A stretch of DNA of 13,742 nt. Source: an uncultured Collinsella sp. (lineage in GTDB: Bacteria; Actinomycetota; Coriobacteriia; Coriobacteriales; Coriobacteriaceae). Numbering within the stretch: position 1 is the first letter of the stretch; each line of letters starts with the position of its first letter. The notes beneath the pieces were generated by a model. That model did no database searches and had not been told where the DNA came from. It worked only from the letters and a program-made list of their open reading frames with translations. A program made the position numbers and the translations under genes. Below are positions 7,214-13,742 of this stretch, piece by piece. The DNA is taken from NCBI GenBank assembly GCA_959599615.1, contig CAUGKA010000040.1:1-13742 (forward strand), in the 5' to 3' direction.

Positions 7214-7270
7214 GGCAGTTAGGGACGTTCCTAAACTGCCGGCAGAAAAGGAACGTCCCTAACTGCCGGT
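7214..7270. repeat. palindromic repeat, copy 2 (downstream of zinc-ribbon gene)
   Basis: Same 57-bp unit and orientation as 6094-6150. The outer arms are perfect here: CCGGCAGTTAGGGACGTTCC (7212-7231) against its complement at 7250-7269, separated by 18 nt. It starts 20 bp after the stop of the zinc-ribbon gene and ends two bases before the terminator. In RNA two folds compete, the long hairpin and the short left-half hairpin. Confidence 0.8.
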
Positions 7271-7271
7271 C

Positions 7272-7312
7272 AAAAAAACGAGCGGGGATCATGGGACCCT
7301 CGCTCGTTTTTT
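7272..7312. terminator. bidirectional intrinsic terminator
   Basis: AAAAAAACGAGCGGGG is mirrored by CCCTCGCTCGTTTTTT, with a short loop around ATCATGGGA and one unpaired base. A T-run follows the stem on both strands, so it can end the plus-strand zinc-ribbon gene and the convergent topoisomerase gene, whose stop is at 7335. Confidence 0.85.
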
Positions 7313-7334
7313 GGGCACTGTTTCGACTGCGCCG

Positions 7335-9929
7335 TTACTTGTCGGCGGCTGCTTTCTTGGCAGTCGACTTCTTCGCGGTCGTCTTCTTGGCGGCAGTGGC
7401 TTTCTTGGCCGTCGTCTTCTTTGCCGCCGTGGTCTTCTTCGCCGCGCTCGCCTTGGTCGCAGTCTTGCGGCCGCGGGCGGGCTTCTTCTCCTTGGTCGGG
7501 CAGTCCATGTTCACGCAGATGCGCCACGGGCCGCGCGCCGTGTTGACCACCACGATGGGGGCGCCGCACTCGGGACAGGTCTCGCCCGTTGCCTCAAGCT
7601 TGCCACGCGCCGGCAGCGGATAGCTCACGCCGCAATCGTCATAGTTGGTGCAGCGGATAAAGCGCTTGCCGCTCTTCTCACTCTTGTGTGCAATCAGATC
7701 GCCATGGCGTCCGGCCTCGGCGCACACCTTGCACTCGCCCACCTTAAGGTCGGGCTCGTAGTTGGTGGGGCATGTGGGGTTCACGCAAATCTCGAAGGCC
7801 TTCTGGCGGAACGGCTGACACTTAATGCGCGGCGCGCCGCATTCGGGGCACACGGCAGCCTCACCCTCGAGCGGGCTTACCTTGACGCCGCTCGGCACCG
7901 GATAGGTCACGTCGCAGTCGGGCCAGCCCATGCAGCCAATAAAGCTACCGCGGGTCTTGGCGCTCGTCTTCATAACCAAGTCCTTGCCGCACTTGGGGCA
8001 GGCGCCCACGCGCGCATCGGCCGTGACGGCGTCGCTGATGGCGTCGCCCAGCTCCTGCGTATGCTTGAGCAGCTCGTCGAGCACGCCGGCCAGCAGCGCG
8101 CGCGAGTGCGTCACGACATGCTCTTCGGTGTCCTCGCCGCGCTCCACGCGAGTCATGTCGCCGTCGAGCTCACTGGTCATATCGGGGCTCGTGATGCGCG
8201 GGGCAAACTGCGACAGCGCGTCGATGATGGCGATGCCCAGCTGGCTCGGCTCCACGGGATCGTTTTTGAGATAGCGCACGGCGTACAGGCGCTCGATGAT
8301 GCTTGCGCGCGTGGACTTGGTGCCCAGGCCGCGCTTTTCCATCTCCTGCACGAGCTTGCCCTGGCTGTAGCGCGCGGGCGGCTCGGTCTGCTTGGCCTCG
8401 AGCTTAATGTCGAACACGTCGACCGTGTCGCCCTGCTCCAGCGGCGGCATCTGCTCGTCGCGCTTGAGACCGTACGGGTATGCCTCGCGGAAGCCCGGGG
8501 TCACGAGCACATCGCCCGAAGCCACGAACGGCTCGCCGTTCACGTCGAGCTCGAGCTTGGTGTTCTCGATGGTCGCGGGACCCATAAGCGTTGCCAGGAA
8601 GCGACGAGCGATGAGGTCGTAGAGCTTGCGCTGGCCGCCATCGAGTGTGGTCGGATCGCCCTCGCCCGTGGGGTAGATAGGCGGGTGGTCGGTGGTCTCG
8701 ACTTTGCCGCGCGTGGGCTTCATGGGGCCGGCGAGCACCTTTTTGCATACGGGCGCCAGAGCCGGGTTGATCTTTGCCAGGTCGCTCACCACGGCGCCCA
8801 GATCGAGCGTCGCGGGGTACACGGTGTTGTCGACACGCGGGTAGCTGATGAGGCCCGCCATGTAGAGGGACTCGGCGATGCGCATGGTACGTGCAGGCGA
8901 GATACCCTCGGCCGCGGCGGCTGCCTGCAGCGAGGTGGTCGCAAACGGCGTGGGCGGCTGCTGCTTGCGCGAGCGCTTGGTCACCGCGGCGACGGTTGCC
9001 GTCTTGGCACCGTCAACGTGGCCGTACGCCGTCTCGGCGGCATCTTTATCGGTAAAGCGCGCCGTCTTGTGCGCAATCTTAAAGCGGTCGTCCTCGACAG
9101 CGCCCTGCGCGGCACCCATGCCGCGAATCTGCCAATAGTCCTCGGGCACAAACGCCATGCGCTCGCGCTCGCGCTCGACCACCAGGGCGAGCGTCGGCGT
9201 CTGCACGCGGCCGGCGGAACGCACGTTGCCAAAGCCGCCAAACTTGGCGAGCGTCAGGTAGCGCGTGAGCACCGCGCCCCAGATGAGGTCGATGTGTTGA
9301 CGGCTCTCGCCGGCATCGGCCAGGTTCTGGTCGAGCGAGACGAGATTATCGAAGGCCTGCGTGATCTCGGCCTTGGTAAACGAAGAATACTGGGCGCGGG
9401 CGACCGGCAAGTCCGGCGCGACCTCGCGCACCTTGTTGAGGGCGTCCGAGCCGATCAGCTCACCCTCGCGATCGAAGTCCGTGGCGATGATGACGCTGTC
9501 GGACTTCTTGGCAAGGTTCTTGAGCGAGCGAATGAGCTCTTTCTCGGCCGGTAGCTTAATGACGGGCGCCCAGGTGAGATAGGGCAGGCTCTCGAGCTTC
9601 CAGCCCTTGATGGAAATGCCGTCGGCAAGGAACGGCTTGCGCTTGGTGTCGTAGGGCGGACGAGCCAGGCCATCGGGCATGTCGGCCGGCAGCATCTCGC
9701 CGTCCTCGGTCACCGAATACCAGCCCAGCTTTTTATCGAACAGCACGCTGTCGCAAAAATCGGGCGCAAGGATGTGACCGGCAAGGCCGATCGTCACGCA
9801 CTCCTCGCCCTTCCACTCAAAACGGTAGATGGCGGTGTTGTACACCTTGTCCTTTTTGGGCTTGCCCGTGGACAGACGCTCGGCGATCTGACGCGCGGCG
9901 TCGTTTTTCTCGGCGATGATGAGCTTCAA
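7335..9929 (-). CDS. topA: type IA DNA topoisomerase, archaeal-type, with zinc ribbons and Lys-rich tail
   Basis: An 864-aa topoisomerase that relaxes negative supercoils by cutting one strand through a tyrosine. Toprim domain: IIAEKNDAARQIAE at the N-terminus and DFDREGE (D151, D153, E155). The active-site segment is ISYPRVDNT with catalytic Tyr363; the usual motif is SYPRTD, so Val replaces Thr. The C-terminus has four zinc ribbons, with Cys pairs at 644/647–666/672, 694/697–715/720, 733/736–760/766 and 785/788–805/810. The last 45 or so residues repeat AAKKTTAKK and resemble histone H1, as in topoisomerases of other actinobacteria. The start is TTG at 9929, with AGGAG seven bases upstream; no ATG nearby fits. 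hypB ends 54 bp before it. It could also be named a topoisomerase III-like enzyme; type IA is clear, the exact subgroup less so. Confidence 0.88.
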   Translation of the reverse strand: MKLIIAEKNDAARQIAERLSTGKPKKDKVYNTAIYRFEWKGEECVTIGLAGHILAPDFCDSVLFDKKLGWYSVTEDGEMLPADMPDGLARPPYDTKRKPFLADGISIKGWKLESLPYLTWAPVIKLPAEKELIRSLKNLAKKSDSVIIATDFDREGELIGSDALNKVREVAPDLPVARAQYSSFTKAEITQAFDNLVSLDQNLADAGESRQHIDLIWGAVLTRYLTLAKFGGFGNVRSAGRVQTPTLALVVERERERMAFVPEDYWQIRGMGAAQGAVEDDRFKIAHKTARFTDKDAAETAYGHVDGAKTATVAAVTKRSRKQQPPTPFATTSLQAAAAAEGISPARTMRIAESLYMAGLISYPRVDNTVYPATLDLGAVVSDLAKINPALAPVCKKVLAGPMKPTRGKVETTDHPPIYPTGEGDPTTLDGGQRKLYDLIARRFLATLMGPATIENTKLELDVNGEPFVASGDVLVTPGFREAYPYGLKRDEQMPPLEQGDTVDVFDIKLEAKQTEPPARYSQGKLVQEMEKRGLGTKSTRASIIERLYAVRYLKNDPVEPSQLGIAIIDALSQFAPRITSPDMTSELDGDMTRVERGEDTEEHVVTHSRALLAGVLDELLKHTQELGDAISDAVTADARVGACPKCGKDLVMKTSAKTRGSFIGCMGWPDCDVTYPVPSGVKVSPLEGEAAVCPECGAPRIKCQPFRQKAFEICVNPTCPTNYEPDLKVGECKVCAEAGRHGDLIAHKSEKSGKRFIRCTNYDDCGVSYPLPARGKLEATGETCPECGAPIVVVNTARGPWRICVNMDCPTKEKKPARGRKTATKASAAKKTTAAKKTTAKKATAAKKTTAKKSTAKKAAADK

Positions 9930-9983
9930 AAGAGGCTCCTATCTCGTATCTCTGCGGCTACGCCCGCCCTCTTGGCGGCCGAC

Positions 9984-10667
9984 TTACGCCCTTGCTTGCT
10001 CAATCTGCCCGATGAGCCAATCGCACCAGGCATCCATGCCCTCGCCCTTGCGCGCGCTCACGGCAAACCGCGGCGCTTGCGGATTGAGGTCATCGAGTGT
10101 CTTAGTATACCTATCCATGTCAAAATCGAAAGCCGGAGCCACGTCGACCTTGTTGAGCAGCTGCGCGCCGGCGTGTTGGAAGATGCCCGGGTACTTGATG
10201 GGCTTGTCGTCGCCCTCGGGCACCGAGAGAATCATGATGGACAGGTTCTCGCCCAGGTCAAAGTCGACCGGGCAAACCAGGTTACCCACGTTTTCGATAA
10301 AGATGACGTCGATGTTCTCCAGACCGACGGCCTGGTCGAAGGCGTCGACGGCCTCCATGATCATGTTGCCCTCGAGGTGGCACAGGCCGCCCGTGTTGAT
10401 CTGGATGGCGGGCATGCCGGCTTCCTTCATGGTGATGGCGTCGACATCCGAGGCGATATCGCCCTCGATGACGGCGCAGCGCAGGCCGGCTTTGTCACGC
10501 AGGCGCTCGTTGGTGCCCAGAATCGTGGTGGTCTTACCCGAGCCGGGGCTCGACAGCACGTTGATCACGTAGGTGTTCGTCTGCTCAAATCGCTGACGCA
10601 GCTGATCTGCCAGGCGCTCGTTGCGCGACAGAATCGGCGATGCAATATCAATCGTTTTCTCGGCCAT
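9984..10667 (-). CDS. hypB: hydrogenase nickel incorporation GTPase HypB
   Basis: A 227-aa GTPase that, with HypA, delivers nickel to the active site of [NiFe] hydrogenases. Visible: P-loop SSPGSGKTTT (39-48), GDIASDVDA, the INTGGLCHLE segment with metal ligands C96 and H97, ENVGNLVCP (C132) and NKVD (172-175) for guanine binding. The N-terminus lacks both the CxxCGC high-affinity nickel site of the E. coli enzyme and a His-rich stretch, so it should act mainly as a metal chaperone rather than a store. The ATG at 10667 has AAGGAG eight bases upstream. It lies 55 bp after hypA; a TATAAA at 10698-10693 in that gap could be an extra promoter, but it has no good -35. Confidence 0.94.
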   Translation of the reverse strand: MAEKTIDIASPILSRNERLADQLRQRFEQTNTYVINVLSSPGSGKTTTILGTNERLRDKAGLRCAVIEGDIASDVDAITMKEAGMPAIQINTGGLCHLEGNMIMEAVDAFDQAVGLENIDVIFIENVGNLVCPVDFDLGENLSIMILSVPEGDDKPIKYPGIFQHAGAQLLNKVDVAPAFDFDMDRYTKTLDDLNPQAPRFAVSARKGEGMDAWCDWLIGQIEQARA

Positions 10668-10722
10668 ACTTAGCGCTCCTTACTTTGGCCCCTTTATACC
10701 CCATCACCAGATGGCTAGCGGG

Positions 10723-11079
10723 CTAATCGTCGGGGGTTTCGATTTCGATACTTGCGATATCGAGCTCGCGGCCGTGCAGTAGGCGCACGTTGGCACCACC
10801 ACACTGGGGACAGCGACAGCGGAAGCGATCGTGGTCGAAAACCTCGCCGCAGTCCAGACACTCGCTTTGTGGATGGACCTCCTCCACGGCAAGCTCGCAG
10901 CCGCGCGTGAGCGGGTCATCGTCGCGAAACGTCTCCCACGCAAAGTCGAGCGCCTCGCGCACAACTTCGGTCATATCCCCGATACGCAGCGTTACCAAAA
11001 CGGCGCGCGAGGCCCCCGCCCCACGCGCCGCGCGAATCACTGTATCGAGTATGCCGTTGACAATGCCAACCTCGTGCAT
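10723..11079 (-). CDS. hypA: hydrogenase maturation nickel metallochaperone HypA
   Basis: A 118-aa HypA. It begins MHE, where His2 and the N-terminus form the nickel site, and carries the zinc site C74, C77, C90 and C93 (CLDC ... CPQC); C88 is an additional cysteine. Length is typical. The start is six bases after the tatC stop, with GAGGAG inside the end of tatC, so the two genes should be translated together. The remaining maturation genes (hypC, hypD, hypE, hypF) and the hydrogenase itself are not in the window. Confidence 0.95.
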   Translation of the reverse strand: MHEVGIVNGILDTVIRAARGAGASRAVLVTLRIGDMTEVVREALDFAWETFRDDDPLTRGCELAVEEVHPQSECLDCGEVFDHDRFRCRCPQCGGANVRLLHGRELDIASIEIETPDD

Positions 11080-11085
11080 ACCGAT

Positions 11086-11877
11086 TTACTCCTCGTCGTC
11101 CTCGTCGTCCGAGAACAGGTCCAGACGGCTCACGAACAGGCCCTCCTTGCCCTCGCGCGCGGTAATGACCACGCGAGCGATGGCGAGCGAAATCTCGTAG
11201 AGCGAGAGCAGGGCGCCATACATGAGACCCAGCGTAACGGGCGAGCCGTCGGGCGTAATCACAGCCGAACCCACGAGCAGGCCTACGTACACGTAGCGCC
11301 AGGCGCTGCGGAAGGCCGCATAGGACACGATGTGGAAAACGGACAGGTAGAAGATGATGAGCGGCAGCTCAAACGCCACACCAAAGCCGATCATAAAGAG
11401 CAGCTCCATGTTGACGTAGTTCTCCAGGTCGGGCAGCGCCGTGGCGACGGCCGAAGTCTCGCCGATGAGCCACTCAAAGCCCGCCGGGATAATGATGAAG
11501 TAGCAGAAGATGGCGCCCAGGAAGAACAGCACCGTCGAGGCAAGCACCGTGGGTACGACCCATTTGCGCTCGTTGGGGCGCAGTGCCGGCAGGAAAAATG
11601 CCAGAATCTGCCAGATGATCATGGGCGTGCACATGACCACGGCCATCTTGATGGCCAGCGAGAAGCGCAGGCCAAAACCGCCGAGCGTGGTGGTGATGTA
11701 GAACTTACCGTCCGGCACAAACGAGCGGATGGGATCCTCGAGGATATCGAGCACCACGGGCGTGGCAAAGTACAGCACGATGGCGGCGGCAAACACCGAC
11801 ACGACCACGATGGTCAGGCGGCGACGGAGCTCTCCCAGGTGATCGAAGAGCGGCATACGCGCAGGTCCGATAGGCAT
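11086..11877 (-). CDS. tatC: Sec-independent protein translocase TatC
   Basis: A 263-aa polytopic membrane protein that binds twin-arginine signal peptides and forms the core of the Tat pore. It starts MPIGPARMPLFDHLGELRRRL, whose FDHLGELRRRL is the family's N-terminal motif. Six hydrophobic helices follow, with MCTPMIIWQILAFFLPAL and FGVAFELPLIIFYL as recognisable segments. The C-terminus ends in an acidic SDDEDDEE. The ATG overlaps the tatA/B stop by one base (TAATG), which implies coupled translation. Confidence 0.96.
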   Translation of the reverse strand: MPIGPARMPLFDHLGELRRRLTIVVVSVFAAAIVLYFATPVVLDILEDPIRSFVPDGKFYITTTLGGFGLRFSLAIKMAVVMCTPMIIWQILAFFLPALRPNERKWVVPTVLASTVLFFLGAIFCYFIIIPAGFEWLIGETSAVATALPDLENYVNMELLFMIGFGVAFELPLIIFYLSVFHIVSYAAFRSAWRYVYVGLLVGSAVITPDGSPVTLGLMYGALLSLYEISLAIARVVITAREGKEGLFVSRLDLFSDDEDDEE

Positions 11878-12449
11878 TACTCATCGCCTCCCTTCGGGGC
11901 ATCGGCGGCAGCAGTCTCGGCAGCGTCCTCGGCCTCGAGCTCGCGAGCGAGCTGGTCGACGACAGCCTTGCGCTTGCGGGGACGGCGGGCGTAGAGGTCA
12001 GCCGTCGTGGGCTCTGCCGGCTCGGGCTCGGGCTCTGCAGCAGGCTCGGGCTCGACGGCAGTAGCAGGCTCTGTACCCTCGGCCTCATCAACAGCGCCTT
12101 CGCCCTCAGCAGCACCCTCGCTCGCGGCCTTCTCGGCAGCAAGACGAGCGCGACGCTCGGCAAAGGTCTCCTTCTTGGCGGGCGCTGCCGTCTCGGCGGC
12201 ATCCTCGTCCGCATCGGAATCGTCGTCGGGCGCAGCAGCCTTCTTGGGCTTGACCGGGGCCGACGCGGCCTCGCTCACCGGATCGATAATCTCGGACTGA
12301 ACAACGGCCGTCATCTTTTCCTGCGTCTCGCGGAACTGACGGATGGCACGGCCGATCGTGCGGCCCATCTGCGGGAGCTTATCCGGGCCAAACAGCAAAA
12401 AGCCGAAGACCACGATGATCGCGAGCTCACCCTCTCCAATACCAAACAC
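11877..12449 (-). CDS. tatA: Sec-independent protein translocase TatA/TatB
   Basis: A 190-aa TatA/B protein. I choose the GTG at 12449 because GGAGG stands five bases upstream and the product then starts MFGIGEGELAIIVV, the family signature; a longer frame to an ATG at 12494 adds residues with no resemblance to Tat proteins. One membrane helix (about 5-20), the FGP motif (20-22), KLPQMGRTIGRAIRQF as the amphipathic helix, then a long Ala/Glu/Pro tail (50-190) with an EPEP-rich part and a basic patch RRPRKRK. TatA is usually under 100 aa, so the tail is long and looks more TatB-like; which role it plays is not decidable here, and in a single-TatA system it may do both. A hairpin (12462-12481) lies just before the ribosome binding site. 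Confidence 0.9.
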   Translation of the reverse strand: MFGIGEGELAIIVVFGFLLFGPDKLPQMGRTIGRAIRQFRETQEKMTAVVQSEIIDPVSEAASAPVKPKKAAAPDDDSDADEDAAETAAPAKKETFAERRARLAAEKAASEGAAEGEGAVDEAEGTEPATAVEPEPAAEPEPEPAEPTTADLYARRPRKRKAVVDQLARELEAEDAAETAAADAPKGGDE

Positions 12450-12461
12450 ACATACCTCCAA

Positions 12462-12481
12462 GGCTCGATGTGAGTCGAGCC
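12462..12481 (-). repeat. hairpin just upstream of the tatA/B ribosome binding site
   Basis: GGCTCGA (12462-12468), a 6-nt loop, then TCGAGCC (12475-12481). On the minus strand it ends two bases before the GGAGG at 12459-12455, so it can stack next to the site without covering it. Confidence 0.4.
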
Positions 12482-12524
12482 CGCACCGCGCCATTCGGCC
12501 GGAACTCGTCTATTCATTCGGTCA

Positions 12525-12558
12525 AGTATAGCGCCCGGACGCCAAAACGTCCGAGCGC
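12525..12558 (-). promoter_or_regulatory. candidate tat operon promoter with an abutting palindrome
   Basis: On the minus strand TATACT (12530-12525) fits a -10 box, with the start of transcription near 12518 and a leader of about 70 nt. No proper -35 is seen. Instead an 11-bp stem, GCGCCCGGACG (12531-12541) with CGTCCGAGCGC (12548-12558), lies directly against the -10. It could be an operator-like site or a terminator of the STAS gene at 12603 that lacks a T-run. Confidence 0.35.
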
Positions 12559-12602
12559 ATCACAAACATATGCCAAACGGCACGCCCTTTTGGGGGCAAA
12601 GA

Positions 12603-12917
12603 TTATGCAGCGGTGATCGAAATCTCCTGGTCGACACCCAACAGCTGAACCACGCGCATCACCGGGGGCTGCACGTTGACGCAACAAAAACGCTTGCCGT
12701 GGTCGACCGCGTGGTGCGCGGCGCCCACGAGCACGCCAATGCCCGTCGAATCGATGTAGCTCACCTGGGCAAAATCGAGCTCAACGGCCTCAGTGGGCTG
12801 CTCGAGCGCCAGGTCGATGGCATTGCGCAGGCTATCGGCGTTAGAGATATCGATCTCACCGGTCACCTTAATGGTGTAGAGCTCTGGCGTGGGGTTGGTG
12901 GAAATACCCAAATCCAT
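12603..12917 (-). CDS. STAS-domain anti-sigma factor antagonist
   Basis: A 104-aa stand-alone STAS protein of the SpoIIAA/RsbV type. It contains the family motif YIDSTGIGVLV (54-64) with Ser57 as the likely phosphorylated residue, and GEIDISNADSLRNAID near the start. In the family, the unphosphorylated form binds an anti-sigma kinase and frees a sigma factor. No RsbW-type kinase or sigma factor lies next to it in the window, so the partner must be elsewhere. The ATG at 12917 has AAAGGAG seven bases upstream. It follows the aminotransferase by 51 bp. Confidence 0.9.
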   Translation of the reverse strand: MDLGISTNPTPELYTIKVTGEIDISNADSLRNAIDLALEQPTEAVELDFAQVSYIDSTGIGVLVGAAHHAVDHGKRFCCVNVQPPVMRVVQLLGVDQEISITAA

Positions 12918-12968
12918 GTATACGCTCCTTTACGTATCGAAAGTGCGGATAGTACGGGAAGCTGCGCG

Positions 12969-13742
12969 TTAGGCGCGCTCGGCACGAGCAAGCTCGGCAG
13001 CGACAAGCTTAACGGCCAGCACCAGCACATCGAGCGCGGCCTCCAGGTCCTCGACCGTGGGATAGCTCGGCGCGATGCGGATGTTGGTGTCGCGCGGGTC
13101 CTTGCCATAAGGCCAGGTGGCACCGGCCGGCGTGAGCTTGACGCCCAGGTCGGCACAAAGCGCGGCTACCTTCTGGGCCGAGCCCTCGGGACCATCGAAG
13201 CTTACAAAGTAGCCGCCGCGGGGGTGCGTCCAGGTGGCGCAGCCCGTGTCGCCCAAGCCCTCGGTGAGCTTGCGCTCGACGGCCTCAAAGCGCGGGCGCA
13301 GGAACTCGGCATGCTTTTTCATGTGCTCCTTAACCGCCTCGATGGTGGGAAGGAAGCGAACGTGGCGCAGCTGGTTGAGCTTGTCGGCGCTGATCAGACC
13401 GGCCTTCAGGCGCTTGGAGAACTCGGCAATTACCGCGGGGCTCGCGCCGATAAAGCCGATACCGGCACCCGGGAAGGTGATCTTGGACGTCGAGGCAAAG
13501 GCAACCACGCGATCCTCGGTGCCCGCCGCGCGAGCGAGGTCAAAGATATTTGCGAGCTCGTCGGTCTCGTCGTACAGGTCGTGCACGCAGTAAGCGTTGT
13601 CCCAAAAGATGCGGAAATCGGGCGCGGCCGTGGGCATCTCGACCAGGTGGCGCACAGTGTCCTCGCTAAAGGTGATGCCCGTGGGGTTGGAATACTTGGG
13701 CACGCACCAGATGCCCTTGATGGAATCGTCGGCGGCAACCAG
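12969..13742 (-). CDS. aminotransferase class I/II fold, PF12897-like (partial)
   Basis: The 3' part of the gene, 257 codons; its 5' end lies beyond the window edge and the frame runs from the last base. It is a PLP-dependent fold-type I aminotransferase. Visible: KGIWCVPKYSNPTG, WDNAYCVHDL (the Asp and Tyr that hold the cofactor) and FASTSKITFPGAG, where the Lys is the PLP-binding residue; a HPRGGYFVSF segment and NIRIAPSYPT, which holds the Arg for the substrate carboxylate, follow. The motif set resembles the PF12897 aspartate aminotransferase type; the substrate is inferred, not shown. A GTG at 13703 is only an internal codon. Confidence 0.85.
   Translation of the reverse strand: MVAADDSIKGIWCVPKYSNPTGITFSEDTVRHLVEMPTAAPDFRIFWDNAYCVHDLYDETDELANIFDLARAAGTEDRVVAFASTSKITFPGAGIGFIGASPAVIAEFSKRLKAGLISADKLNQLRHVRFLPTIEAVKEHMKKHAEFLRPRFEAVERKLTEGLGDTGCATWTHPRGGYFVSFDGPEGSAQKVAALCADLGVKLTPAGATWPYGKDPRDTNIRIAPSYPTVEDLEAALDVLVLAVKLVAAELARAERA

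Noticed and set aside
6094..7270. CRISPR-like repeats
   Set aside because: Only two copies about 1.1 kb apart with a gene between them; no spacers.
7311..9554. 747-aa open frame on the plus strand
   Set aside because: Exactly opposite the topoisomerase gene, with His/Ala/Arg-rich shadow composition typical of high-GC antisense frames.
13430..13738. 102-aa minus-strand open frame at the right edge
   Set aside because: Out of frame with the aminotransferase, whose motifs are clear over the same bases.

Overview
The window reads as a chromosomal segment of a high-GC bacterium, most likely a Coriobacteriia actinobacterium close to Collinsella. I infer this from the gene families and their order: a tmk–holB–ricT run, an archaeal-type topoisomerase IA with zinc ribbons, a PF12897-type aminotransferase and a Tat–HypA–HypB cluster. 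No search was run. Most of it is compact housekeeping DNA on the minus strand, read from high to low coordinates.

Layout, left to right. Positions 1-450 hold no gene but are rich in inverted repeats: two tandem hairpins, then a pair of 47-bp inverted arms about 120 bp apart. A minus-strand block follows, transcribed from about 6030 down to 451: thymidylate kinase (tmk), the clamp-loader delta-prime subunit (holB), the PSP1-domain protein RicT with a very long Arg-rich tail, a ComF-type phosphoribosyltransferase, and an unrecognised protein with a C-terminal nuclease-like motif. tmk, holB and ricT are tightly packed (1-nt gap, then a 10-nt overlap). comF is set off by 102 nt and its Shine-Dalgarno site lies in one arm of a perfect hairpin.

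The only plus-strand gene (6210-7193) encodes a zinc-ribbon membrane protein of unknown function. It is flanked by two near-identical copies, in the same orientation, of a 57-bp palindromic repeat. A bidirectional terminator then separates it from the convergent topoisomerase gene.

The second minus-strand block runs from the right edge to 7335: a partial aminotransferase, an orphan STAS-domain anti-sigma-factor antagonist, tatA/B, tatC, hypA, hypB and the topoisomerase. tatA/B, tatC and hypA are translationally linked (1-nt overlap, then a 6-nt gap), which ties the folded-protein export machinery to nickel insertion and suggests a role in making an exported [NiFe] enzyme.

I see no strong evidence for a complete new defence or mobile system. 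The best leads are the inverted-repeat element beside the nuclease-like gene, the repeat-bracketed membrane protein, the hairpin over the comF ribosome binding site and the RNA-binding-like tail of RicT. There are no tRNA or rRNA genes, CRISPR arrays or transposase genes visible.
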